Of a stretch of 47,602 bases of DNA, positions 7,070-14,264 are shown piece after piece. A model generated the notes under the pieces. The model had not been told where the DNA came from. It saw nothing but the letters and a program-made list of their open reading frames with translations, and made no database searches. The position numbers and the translations under genes are program-made. The stretch is from NCBI GenBank assembly GCA_002733215.1, contig NVUY01000022.1:1-47602 (forward strand), read 5' to 3'. Each line of letters opens with the position of its first letter. Position 1 is the first letter of the stretch. The stretch comes from Sulfurovum sp. GTDB lineage: Bacteria > Campylobacterota > Campylobacteria > Campylobacterales > Sulfurovaceae.

Positions 7070-8400
7070 TAACTCAACATCCCTCTGACTTCATCTTCAT
7101 CTATGAGGTCTTTATCATATTTGACAACGGCGATCTGTTCTGTCTCGTTGACGTAGCTTTCAACGATAGCTTCATGTTCTGTCAGTGCATGTACTTTGTC
7201 ACGGTCAAAGATGTCTAGTGGCAGGTAGACGTTTCCTCTGTTATTTGGACTTGGCATGGTAGCTACCCAGATGAACCATACAACAGCAACACCTAGTACA
7301 ACCATAGAAAGCACAGCTCTGTCGTAGTGTTGCATAAGCCAACCTGCAAGCATACCCCCTACAAAGATACCAAGATATCCAAAAGTATTGGCTACACCTA
7401 AAGCTGCACCTTTTTGGTGTACTTTTGCAAATTTGGCTACAAAACTTTGCAAGAGTGGCTCAAACATATTGAACCCTATGAAGAAAAATACGACACCTAT
7501 GACAAATACCCAGTCCGTGTCTGCAAAACCCATAGCAAGAAAAGCAATCATAATAGATGCAACAGAAATCATAAATATTTCTTTACCTTTTCCGTATTTT
7601 TCACCAAATATAGCAGCAGGTGCCATAGAAGCAACACCTATGACCATAGCAGGGAAATAGACTTTCCATAATTCTGCTTTTTCCCAAGCAAATCCACCTT
7701 CTGCTAGAGATTGCGTCATGACAAGAGGGATGATGAAAAATGCCATCGTCATAGTGAGCCAATGAAAAAAGAAAGTCACATACATACGGGTAAGTGCTTT
7801 GTCTTTAAAAACTTCTGTAATCTTAGACTCTTCTTCTGTATATGTATGCACAATACGAGGTGGTTTGGGCACAGAAGTAAAGAGTATCCCTATCGCCATA
7901 ATGGAGAGGATGGCAGTGAGCCAAAATAGTTTGTCTATTCCCCAGTTACCACCAACGATAGGAGCGACAATCATGGCTACAGCAAAAGACATGGCGATAG
8001 TCCCACCCATGATAGCCATGGCATGTGCCCTTTGTTCTTCTTTTACAAGGTCAGCTATCATCGCAGAGACTACTGAACCAATGGCACCTGCACCTTGTAA
8101 AAAACGTCCTAGCATGAGCATGTAGATGTCTTCAGACAGTGCGGCTATGATAGAGCCTACGATGAATATAAGAAGACCTACTAACAGTACTTGTTTTCGT
8201 CCAAACTTGTCGGACATCATCCCAAAAGGTACCTGAAAAATAGCTTGAGTAAGCGCATAACCACCCACAACAAGACCAGCCAAAAATGGTGTAGCTCCTT
8301 CCATGTCAAGTGCATAGATGGAAAGCACAGGAAGGACGATGAAGAGTCCAAAAAATCTTAGTGCTACAATAAGACTAAGTGGCATGATCTGTTTAATCAT
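7069..8400 (-). CDS. MFS transporter, YajR-like, with C-terminal cytoplasmic tail
   Basis: A 443-aa major facilitator with about 12 hydrophobic segments. The loop 2-3 signature GMMSDKFGRKQVLL lies near residues 59-72, and a GRFLQGAGAIGS motif in helix 4 is of the drug/H+ antiporter type. After the last helix, a tail of about 55 residues (from about 390) ends in a beta-alpha piece with VVKYDKDLIDEDEVRGML. E. coli YajR carries a small ferredoxin-like domain in the same place, and this tail could be a shortened relative. The substrate is unknown. It is divergent from rdgB across a 59-bp gap and leads a two-gene minus-strand operon with the 224-aa protein. Confidence 0.85.
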   Translation of the reverse strand: MIKQIMPLSLIVALRFFGLFIVLPVLSIYALDMEGATPFLAGLVVGGYALTQAIFQVPFGMMSDKFGRKQVLLVGLLIFIVGSIIAALSEDIYMLMLGRFLQGAGAIGSVVSAMIADLVKEEQRAHAMAIMGGTIAMSFAVAMIVAPIVGGNWGIDKLFWLTAILSIMAIGILFTSVPKPPRIVHTYTEEESKITEVFKDKALTRMYVTFFFHWLTMTMAFFIIPLVMTQSLAEGGFAWEKAELWKVYFPAMVIGVASMAPAAIFGEKYGKGKEIFMISVASIMIAFLAMGFADTDWVFVIGVVFFFIGFNMFEPLLQSFVAKFAKVHQKGAALGVANTFGYLGIFVGGMLAGWLMQHYDRAVLSMVVLGVAVVWFIWVATMPSPNNRGNVYLPLDIFDRDKVHALTEHEAIVESYVNETEQIAVVKYDKDLIDEDEVRGMLS

Positions 8401-8459
8401 AGTGATACCTTTAATTAGATAAAATTTGTCCTATTATATAACTAAAAGGTTAAGAGTTA

Positions 8460-9050
8460 ATGAAAATCGTTTTAGCAACAGGCAACAAGGGTAAATTGCG
8501 TGAATTTAAACAGATGTGTGAAGATGAATTAGTCCCTTTTTCTGACCTTTTGGATGAATTTGAGATAGTTGAGGACGGTGATACTTTTGCCGCCAATGCA
8601 CTCATCAAAGCACGTACTGTTTATGAAAAACTTGGGGAAGAGTATTTGGTCATCGCTGATGATTCAGGTATCTCACTTCCTATATTGGACGGAGCACCAG
8701 GAATTTACTCTGCACGCTATGCAGGGGTAGCTGTGACTGATAAAGATAATCTCTATAAACTCATAGAAGCAGTGAAGGAAAAAGGTCTCAAATCCACGGC
8801 AGCTTACTACACAGCAGCGATTGCCATTGTCTCCAAGTACGGAGAATATGTGGTACATGGATGGATGCATGGAGAGGTGATAGATGAAGCCAGAGGGAAT
8901 AAAGGCTTTGGGTATGACCCGATGTTTATCCCTGCCGGGTATGATCTGACTTTAGGTGAATTAGATGACGATGTGAAGTCGGCGATCTCCCATAGAGGGA
9001 AGGCTTTGGACTTGGCTAAGCCGATTATTCGGATGTTGAAGAATAAATAA
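8460..9050 (+). CDS. rdgB: Non-canonical purine NTP pyrophosphatase (RdgB/HAM1)
   Basis: A 196-aa house-cleaning enzyme that hydrolyses ITP, dITP and XTP to monophosphates so that deaminated purines do not enter DNA or RNA; cytoplasmic, magnesium-dependent. The opening [12 protein letters not shown] (residues 5-16) is the family signature, [20 protein letters not shown] near residue 68 holds the catalytic acidic residues, and FGYDPMF and SHRGKAL near the end complete the active site. Length matches the family. The start ATG at 8460 closely follows a possible AGG-type site. It is followed 49 bp later by ciaB on the same strand. Confidence 0.92.
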   Translation: MKIVLATGNKGKLREFKQMCEDELVPFSDLLDEFEIVEDGDTFAANALIKARTVYEKLGEEYLVIADDSGISLPILDGAPGIYSARYAGVAVTDKDNLYKLIEAVKEKGLKSTAAYYTAAIAIVSKYGEYVVHGWMHGEVIDEARGNKGFGYDPMFIPAGYDLTLGELDDDVKSAISHRGKALDLAKPIIRMLKNK

Positions 9051-9099
9051 AGGTATATAAAAATGACAAGAATTAAAATTCAGTACAGCGAGGCACTAA

Positions 9100-10995
9100 A
9101 TGCAGAGTCGTAAACAACAATTTATGAAAGACTTACAAGTCATCTATGACGAATTACAGTTCAGACAGGGAAGTCTCAATAAATATTATGAACTGTTAGA
9201 TGAAGATAAAGGGCATGACAGAGCCAATAAAGTGGTAGAGGCATTTTTATCGCTTATGGATGTACCTAGAAATAAAGACTCTGAGATGGCGGCTTTGACG
9301 CGTATTGTTAACTTACGTGAAGATGCTTTGGATCAGGTTTTGGAGAAGAATGGCTGTTCTAAAGAGGAAATAGCGATGAAAAAAGAATTGGCGTATGGCT
9401 TTGTGAGTACGATGCATATTGCCCGTCATGAAAGTTTCATTAGCTGGGTAGAAGAGCATAAACTGTTGACACCTTTTTACCGTTCTTTAATGCTGGGCGT
9501 ACACCATGTAGGTGTGATGCTTTCTGTATGGCAGAGTCACTGGACACATCATATCATCCATAGTGTAAACCTTGAACTCAGCGAACTTTTCAATGGGGAT
9601 GATGCCAAAGTGTTTGAAATGCTTCAGGGTGAATCTTTACTTGACACAGATGAGAGTGGCTCTGTGGGGGACAGATGTTATTCGGTATTAAAGAAAGTAA
9701 GCACTTCAACAAGCTCAGTGAGCGAGGAAAAATCGTTGGCTGAGCCTGCTGAACCCAAATATACATCTGTGGCGTATGCGGAAGCATTCCCTGAAGAAGT
9801 AGCACAAGTAACAACAGCGTTAAAACAGCTCATTTCACTTTTAAATCAGCATGAAGATGAAGTTTTTGATCAAAAATACGAATGGATAGCTTATTTTACT
9901 GCGATCAAAGTAGCTTTTTCACATACAAAAACCGATGAACTCATAGGAAAATGGGCAGAGGTGGACAGACGCTGGATGGCTGTGACGACACCATTGCAGG
10001 TAGGACATCCCTTAGAGTATTATGAAGATCATTACAGAAAAGCTGTAGCGCTGGAATGGGATCTTCGTATCATCAATCCTCAATTGCAAGAGGGTTCAGA
10101 CACGCGTAACAACATTAAACTTTTTGCCTATAAAATGGCAAAAGACTTTGGTGACGAAGCCTTGCATACCATGAGTAAAAATCTTTTACAGGTAGACGAG
10201 ACACAGCTTTACATAGGACAACCCATCCTTTATTATGCAGCGGAGTTCAACGGGCTTTTTTCAGCGCAGGTGGTACCCAACGATGAACAGGTTTCTGCGG
10301 AGTTGGGAAAGAAGATCTTTGCTTATGCAGACTTTGTGATGGCGTCTAAAAGATCCAAGCCGATCATGAAACTCTCTGTGGAAACCATGGGTGAAGCCTT
10401 TGTCAAAAAACAAAAAACACTGGTAGATAATGAGCCTAAACTCTGGCAGGAGATCTATGATATCTCTACGGTAGGACATGAGTATGGACACATCCTGTGG
10501 ATAGACTCAGAGACAGAGACGAAGATGAACGGCTCAGGACAGTTTAAAAACATTGAAGAGTTTAAAGCCACTTCAGGCGGACTGATGGCATTTTTCCATA
10601 ATGAACAGGAAGCACTTAAAGACCATATCATCGATGACCTGGTAGGGCGTGCAGTGGGGCTTATGGCGTGGAGAGAAGTGGGTGAAGTGCTGCCGTATTA
10701 CTGTGAAGGGCTTATTCACTTAGATATTTTATTTGGTTCAGGCATCATCACGTATGATGGTCAGATACAGATAGATTACAGTCAGTATGATGCCATGAAA
10801 GAGAGATATCAGGCAGCATACAAAAAATTGGCAGAGAACTATCTTGCCAAAGTAGATGCATCTGTCTATTTGAATGAGTATGCTCAAAAAGAAGAGGGTG
10901 TGTATCTTCCTGTGAAAGAAGAAATAAGAGTATTTGTAGAGCATTATTATGCACGATACAAAGAGATAGGACAACAGACTATTGGCCTTTCTTAA
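9100..10995 (+). CDS. ciaB: CiaB-family protein with a zinc-metallopeptidase motif
   Basis: A 631-aa protein resembling CiaB, first known as a Campylobacter invasion antigen but present in free-living Campylobacterota; the family name is from recalled similarity. There is no signal peptide and it is mostly helical. HEYGH at residues 460-464 and a downstream EEFKAT (glutamates 486-487) form the outline of a gluzincin zinc site, HExxH plus a later Glu, so a peptidase role is likely (inference). Around residues 200-218 the protein runs through a low-complexity stretch (STSTSSVSEEKSLAEPAEP) encoded by a DNA palindrome. The start at 9100 has GCGAGG ahead of it. A remnant of a second ciaB 3' end occurs at about 11857-11928. 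Confidence 0.8.
   Translation: MQSRKQQFMKDLQVIYDELQFRQGSLNKYYELLDEDKGHDRANKVVEAFLSLMDVPRNKDSEMAALTRIVNLREDALDQVLEKNGCSKEEIAMKKELAYGFVSTMHIARHESFISWVEEHKLLTPFYRSLMLGVHHVGVMLSVWQSHWTHHIIHSVNLELSELFNGDDAKVFEMLQGESLLDTDESGSVGDRCYSVLKKVSTSTSSVSEEKSLAEPAEPKYTSVAYAEAFPEEVAQVTTALKQLISLLNQHEDEVFDQKYEWIAYFTAIKVAFSHTKTDELIGKWAEVDRRWMAVTTPLQVGHPLEYYEDHYRKAVALEWDLRIINPQLQEGSDTRNNIKLFAYKMAKDFGDEALHTMSKNLLQVDETQLYIGQPILYYAAEFNGLFSAQVVPNDEQVSAELGKKIFAYADFVMASKRSKPIMKLSVETMGEAFVKKQKTLVDNEPKLWQEIYDISTVGHEYGHILWIDSETETKMNGSGQFKNIEEFKATSGGLMAFFHNEQEALKDHIIDDLVGRAVGLMAWREVGEVLPYYCEGLIHLDILFGSGIITYDGQIQIDYSQYDAMKERYQAAYKKLAENYLAKVDASVYLNEYAQKEEGVYLPVKEEIRVFVEHYYARYKEIGQQTIGLS
9705..9753. repeat. Palindromic element inside ciaB, read through in frame
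   Basis: The 20-nt arms at 9705-9724 and 9734-9753 pair at 15 of 20 positions around a 9-nt loop, with GCTCAG/CTGAGC as the conserved core. The wording (TTCAACAAGCTCAGTGAGCG) resembles a palindromic repeat common in bacterial intergenic regions. Here it adds about 16 Ser/Glu/Pro-rich residues without breaking the frame, between two ordered-looking domains. Confidence 0.6.
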
Positions 10996-11162
10996 GAGTA
11001 AAATAACATCAAAACATGGATCTGCAGGGCGAGATATACAAATCGTTCCATTTGCAATTATTTTGATGAAAAGAGTAGACTTTCATCAGGAACTTAAGGC
11101 AATACACGGTAAATTATAAGTGAGTATAGCTCATAAATTTTTACAGCCAAAAAGGGAATACT

Positions 11163-11561
11163 ATGGCACAACTTTTTACAGATGAATGGATCAACGCACT
11201 TAAAGACGCATGGAATGCATCACCAGAGGTATCAGGTAAACTGGCAGAAATTAATTTTAATTCAGTGATCACCTGTGGATTTAAAGATGACGATAAACCA
11301 CTGTGTGTATTTGTAGTGGAGAATGGAGTAGCGGTATCTGCAGGGCTTTACAATGGTGAAGAGGCAGACTGGGATATGAGAGCCTCACAAAAAGACTGGG
11401 ACAAATGGTGTACCAAGCCACTCTCTATGGCTTCAATGGGGATGGCCTTTGCGACAGGTAAATTAAAATTTGTCGAAGGTGATTTTAAAGCGATGATCAA
11501 AAACCCGTCCATGGCAGTTCCGTTTGTTAAAAGTTTTGCTTTAATGTGTGATATTTCATAG
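11163..11561 (+). CDS. SCP2-like sterol/lipid-binding domain protein
   Basis: A 132-aa single-domain cytoplasmic protein. The pattern FTDEWINALKDAWN, then a strand-rich middle (CVFVVENGVAVSAGLYNGEEADWDMRAS) and a GKLKFVEGDFKAMI segment near residue 100, fits bacterial SCP2 sterol-transfer-like domains, small hydrophobic-ligand carriers found alone or next to fatty-acid genes. The ligand is unknown. The ATG at 11163 follows AAAAGGGAATACT (GGGA site). The 167-bp spacer from ciaB suggests its own promoter. A perfect 11-bp stem follows the stop within 15 nt. It is the last intact gene before the scar and Mrp island. Confidence 0.7.
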   Translation: MAQLFTDEWINALKDAWNASPEVSGKLAEINFNSVITCGFKDDDKPLCVFVVENGVAVSAGLYNGEEADWDMRASQKDWDKWCTKPLSMASMGMAFATGKLKFVEGDFKAMIKNPSMAVPFVKSFALMCDIS

Positions 11562-11572
11562 CTCTACTTTAG

Positions 11573-11602
11573 TTTCCTGTGTATATGACTGTACACAGGA
11601 AA
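11573..11602 (+). terminator. Perfect 11-bp stem-loop after the SCP2-like gene
   Basis: TTTCCTGTGTA (11573-11583) pairs with TACACAGGAAA (11592-11602) around an 8-nt loop. There is no T-run on the plus side, so it is a weak or structure-only terminator. Confidence 0.5.
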
Positions 11603-11672
11603 AGTACTCTAAATACAATGTGTTTATAGAACAATCAAACAATTTCTAACTTCATTTTAGCTACAATCATAG

Positions 11673-11707
11673 TAATTACGCCGTCGTCATGATGGCGATT
11701 GTGAGGA
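11673..11707 (+). promoter_or_regulatory. Duplicated 35-nt leader, copy 1 (upstream of Mrp operon)
   Basis: This 35-bp stretch is identical to 20494-20528, the leader of the intact aminotransferase gene. In both copies a -10 box (TACAAT 11662-11667 here, TATAAT 20483-20488 there) ends exactly 5 bp before the block, so the block starts near the expected transcription start. Inside, CGCCGTC (11679-11685) pairs with GATGGCG (11691-11697) around loop GTCAT, allowing one G-U. GAGGA, the ribosome binding site, closes the block. It is probably the surviving promoter and 5' UTR now driving the Mrp genes (inference). Confidence 0.65.
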
Positions 11708-11928
11708 TTTTTATGTTACTTGCTACACATGTATGTCTGGCGACGGCTACTCCTACTCTTCATCATAGAACAGCAGAATTTAAAACGATATTGAAAGAGA
11801 GTAGAGCGCTATTCTTTAACCTTTTTCATACCGATAAAGTCATCATGATAGCATCTTCTGTTGAGCACTGCTATGCACGGTACAAGGAAAATGCTCAGCA
11901 GACGGTACGTTTGGGCAGTGTTCGTTAA
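11689..11928 (+). pseudogene. Chimeric remnant: aminotransferase 5' end joined to ciaB 3' end
   Basis: From the ATG at 11713 the frame reads MLLATHV, then ATATPTLHHRTAEFKTI and ESRALFFNLFHTDKVIMIAS. This matches the start of the intact class V aminotransferase (20534), minus about eight residues of its TPGPTPVPESVRL region. It then switches to VEHCYARYKENAQQT, matching the C-terminus of CiaB (VEHYYARYKEIGQQT). It cannot be functional as either enzyme. The frame is open, and its TAA is directly followed by the mrpE ATG, so it may now serve as a translated leader for the Mrp operon. The junction lies near 11855. Divergence from both parents suggests an old rearrangement. Confidence 0.85.
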
Positions 11929-12414
11929 ATGGATTTCATAACAAATTTTTTTCTTAGAGTGCTTGCATTTTCTTTACTATGGATAGTGTTAGTCAATGGA
12001 GCTCTAGACTCATGGGTTATAGGTATTCCTATGGTGATTATGGCAACGTTTATAAGTATAAAGTTACTTCCCTCAACACCAATATCTTTTATAGGGTTGG
12101 TAAAATTCATACCCTTTTTTCTTTGGCATTCCTTACTGGGTGGTTTTGATGTGGCTAAAAGGGTGTTTTATGCGGAAGTAAAGATTTCCCCTACCATGTT
12201 TCTCTATCGTTGGCGTTTGCCTGAGGGCTTGTCAAGGGTATTTATGGCTAAGGTTGTGAGTTTATTTCCTGGTACTTTAGCTGTTGACTTGGGAGGCGAA
12301 TATTTACAAATACATGCTTTAGATGATAGTGTCGATCTTAGATTGGAGTTAATGTCAATAGAAAAAAAAGTTGCAGATATGTTTAAAATAGACATATCTG
12401 CAGTGGAGAGATAG
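11929..12414 (+). CDS. mrpE: Mrp-type antiporter subunit E
   Basis: A 161-aa MnhE/MrpE-family protein. Two or three hydrophobic segments come first (FSLLWIVLVNGALDSWVIGIPMVIMATFIS). A soluble C-terminal domain follows, with VSLFPGTLAVDLGGEYLQIHALD, the family's best-kept stretch. MrpE is an assembly or accessory subunit of the multi-subunit sodium/proton antiporter in the inner membrane. The start ATG at 11929 abuts the TAA of the upstream remnant, so ribosomes finishing that frame could restart here. It is the first gene of a nine-gene operon with overlaps or gaps under 10 nt. Confidence 0.88.
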   Translation: MDFITNFFLRVLAFSLLWIVLVNGALDSWVIGIPMVIMATFISIKLLPSTPISFIGLVKFIPFFLWHSLLGGFDVAKRVFYAEVKISPTMFLYRWRLPEGLSRVFMAKVVSLFPGTLAVDLGGEYLQIHALDDSVDLRLELMSIEKKVADMFKIDISAVER

Positions 12415-12421
12415 GGGTTTT

Positions 12422-12691
12422 ATGAATACATTATATTTGGCTGTTGCATTGTTTTTACTTTTAACCTTGATTGCAGGTATGTGGCGTATCTTACATGGTC
12501 CCACACCTGCTGATCGTATGTTGGCAGCACAGTTGTTTGGTACGACTGCTGTGGCTTGCTTATTACTATTGTCACAAGCATTGGAGCAGCCAGCGTTAAG
12601 AGATATCGCTTTAGTCTTTGCTTTGTTGGCAGCAGTGACTGCCATAGCCTTTGTAAAAAGAGCTTGGCTTAAAAAAAGTGATGAATCATGA
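12422..12691 (+). CDS. mrpF: Mrp-type antiporter subunit F
   Basis: An 89-aa protein with three transmembrane helices. GMWRILHGPTPADRMLAAQL near residues 19-38 is the MnhF/PhaF signature, with a conserved Arg-Gly/His-Pro loop and an Asp-Arg pair between helices 1 and 2. It is a small membrane subunit of the Mrp complex, equivalent to MbhB of archaeal membrane-bound hydrogenases. GGGG lies ahead of the ATG. The stop overlaps the mrpG start by 4 nt (ATGA). Confidence 0.9.
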   Translation: MNTLYLAVALFLLLTLIAGMWRILHGPTPADRMLAAQLFGTTAVACLLLLSQALEQPALRDIALVFALLAAVTAIAFVKRAWLKKSDES

Positions 12692-12984
12692 TAATTGATG
12701 TGATAAGTGCATTTTTTATATTGCTTGGGGCATTGTTCTTTTTGGCAGGCACCCTAGGGCTATTACGATTTCCTGATGTGTATACTCGCTTACATGCCTT
12801 AACTAAATCAGATAATGTAGGGCTTGGTCTTATCATCATTGGTCTTATGTTGCAAGTAGATTCATGGCTGGTAGCAGCTAAGTTGTTGTTTATTTGGTTT
12901 TTAGTATTACTGGCAGGAGCAGGGGTAGCACACCTTATAGCAAGTACAGCACAGAAACGAGGTCTAAAACCATGGAAGAAATAA
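12688..12984 (+). CDS. mrpG: Mrp-type antiporter subunit G
   Basis: A 98-aa protein with three hydrophobic helices. The stretch LGLLRFPDVYTRLHALTKSDNVG at about residues 23-45 is the MnhG/PhaG hallmark. It is a small membrane subunit of the antiporter, equivalent to MbhC. The basic C-terminal tail ends KRGLKPWKK. It overlaps mrpF by 4 nt upstream and the next gene by 13 nt downstream, as expected for tight translational coupling. Confidence 0.9.
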   Translation: MIIDVISAFFILLGALFFLAGTLGLLRFPDVYTRLHALTKSDNVGLGLIIIGLMLQVDSWLVAAKLLFIWFLVLLAGAGVAHLIASTAQKRGLKPWKK

Positions 12985-13262
12985 GCATATTACTATTGTT
13001 TGATGTGCTCGTAGGTTTAACCCTGGTCTGGCTGGCTTGGCAGACACTGAGTAGCCTTGATCTTTTTCGTGCTATTGTATTGTTCATTGCTTTTGGATTG
13101 TTGATGGCATTGGCATGGGTGAGGCTCAATGCTCCAGACGTTGCTTTAGCTGAAGCTACCATTGGTGCTGGACTAACGGGAGCGTTATTCCTGTCTGCTT
13201 TGGCACAACTTTCTGCGAGTACGAAGAGAAAAGATGAGGAAAATAAAATTGAAAATTCTTGA
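12972..13262 (+). CDS. MrpA C-terminal-type subunit (DUF4040/MbhD-like)
   Basis: A 96-aa three-helix membrane protein, not a full MrpA. DLFRAIVLFIAFGLLMALAW and LNAPDVALAEATIGAG at about residues 28-67 match the DUF4040 segment that in Bacillus-type systems is fused to the C-terminus of MrpA and in archaeal hydrogenases is MbhD. The longer open frame begins at 12894, but the ATG at 12972 with GAGGT at 12959-12963 is preferred because the family starts there and the extra N-terminus is an overlap artefact of mrpG. The acidic-basic tail overlaps the next gene. Confidence 0.82.
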   Translation: MEEISILLLFDVLVGLTLVWLAWQTLSSLDLFRAIVLFIAFGLLMALAWVRLNAPDVALAEATIGAGLTGALFLSALAQLSASTKRKDEENKIENS

Positions 13263-13959
13263 AAAGAAACCCTCATTGTTTACGAGACTCACCTTGGGCA
13301 TACTCATGTTTCTTTTGGCAGCTAGTTTGGCTTATGCAGTCTGGTCTTTGCCAACACAGGCTCTAGGCTTGAGTGCAGAAGTGGCTAAGAATGTTGAGAT
13401 GAGTGGCGTAAGTAATCCTGTGACTGCAGTTTTACTAAATTATCGTTCTTATGATACCTTGCTAGAACTTGGGGTGTTGTTGTTAGCCTTATTTGGTGTC
13501 TGGTCTCTTGGGGGTGTTTCTGCTAACAAAAGTTCTTTTGTAAATCCTATACTCGATTTTCTAAGCAGGTTTTTAGTCCCTGTTTTTATTTTATTTTCAG
13601 GGTATTTATTGTGGGTTGGTGGATTTGCCCCCGGAGGTGCTTTTCAAGCAGGAGCAGTACTTGCGGCAGCTGGGGTTTTGTTATTTTTAAATGATTGGCA
13701 ATTAGAGAGAAAATATTCAGGCTTTTCCTTGCGGTTTGTATTGGTGCTTGGCTTGGTTCTGTTTGTTGCGATTGGATTTGGGTTTGTCTTTTTAGACAGA
13801 GTATTTTTAGAGTATCCTCCACAACTTGCAGGTGGGTTAATTTTGTTGATTGAAGCTGCTGCCACCTTATCTATTGGGATTAGTTTGGCAGCTTTATTTT
13901 TAGGTAGAGACCCTTCTGTTAAGTCTGATTCTAAGATTGATACAGGGGTACATAAATGA
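13234..13959 (+). CDS. mrpB: Fused MbhE-like and MrpB subunit
   Basis: A 241-aa membrane protein in two parts. The N-terminal half contains NPVTAVLLNYRSYDTLLELGVLL at about residues 61-83, the MbhE or MrpA-C-terminal pattern. The C-terminal half contains PVFILFSGYLLWVGGFAPGG and FQAGAVLAA at about 115-145, the MnhB/MrpB signature. In archaeal Mbh these are separate proteins, E and F. The start at 13234 overlaps the previous gene by 29 nt, which is long; an ATG-proximal alternative at the TTG near 13249 is possible but less well placed. The stop overlaps mrpC by 4 nt. Confidence 0.85.
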   Translation: MRKIKLKILEKKPSLFTRLTLGILMFLLAASLAYAVWSLPTQALGLSAEVAKNVEMSGVSNPVTAVLLNYRSYDTLLELGVLLLALFGVWSLGGVSANKSSFVNPILDFLSRFLVPVFILFSGYLLWVGGFAPGGAFQAGAVLAAAGVLLFLNDWQLERKYSGFSLRFVLVLGLVLFVAIGFGFVFLDRVFLEYPPQLAGGLILLIEAAATLSIGISLAALFLGRDPSVKSDSKIDTGVHK

Positions 13960-14264
13960 CTCCAGCTTTTTTGTATGCCTTGGTGGGTATCGTTTTGTTT
14001 TCTATAGGGCTTTATGGGTTAATTCTTTATAAACATTTATTACGAAAAATACTGGCTATTAATATTTTAGGATCTGGTGTGTTTTTGGTGATGGTAGCTT
14101 TGGCAGCTAGAACAGGAGATGCTGTTCCTGATGCAGTACCTCATGCCATGGTCATCACAGGCATAGTAGTAGCAGTATCTGCCACTGCATTGGCATTGGC
14201 ATTAATGTTACGAGTAGACGCAGAGACGGGTCAAGCTGTGTTACCAGAAGATAGGGAAGAGTAA
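13956..14264 (+). CDS. mrpC: Mrp-type antiporter subunit C (NuoK-like)
   Basis: A 102-aa protein with three helices, homologous to NuoK of complex I and MnhC. The second helix, LLRKILAINILGSGVFLVMVAL, and the third, HAMVITGIVVAVSATALALALML, carry the family's PHAMVITGIVV signature. In Mrp and complex I this subunit lies between the antiporter-like subunits and the rest of the membrane arm. It overlaps both neighbours by a few bases (4 nt upstream; the stop shares a base with the next ATG). Confidence 0.9.
   Translation: MTPAFLYALVGIVLFSIGLYGLILYKHLLRKILAINILGSGVFLVMVALAARTGDAVPDAVPHAMVITGIVVAVSATALALALMLRVDAETGQAVLPEDREE

Noticed and set aside
12894-12971. N-terminal extension of the DUF4040 subunit
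   Set aside because: It lies inside mrpG, has no ribosome site, and the extra residues are not hydrophobic or family-like.
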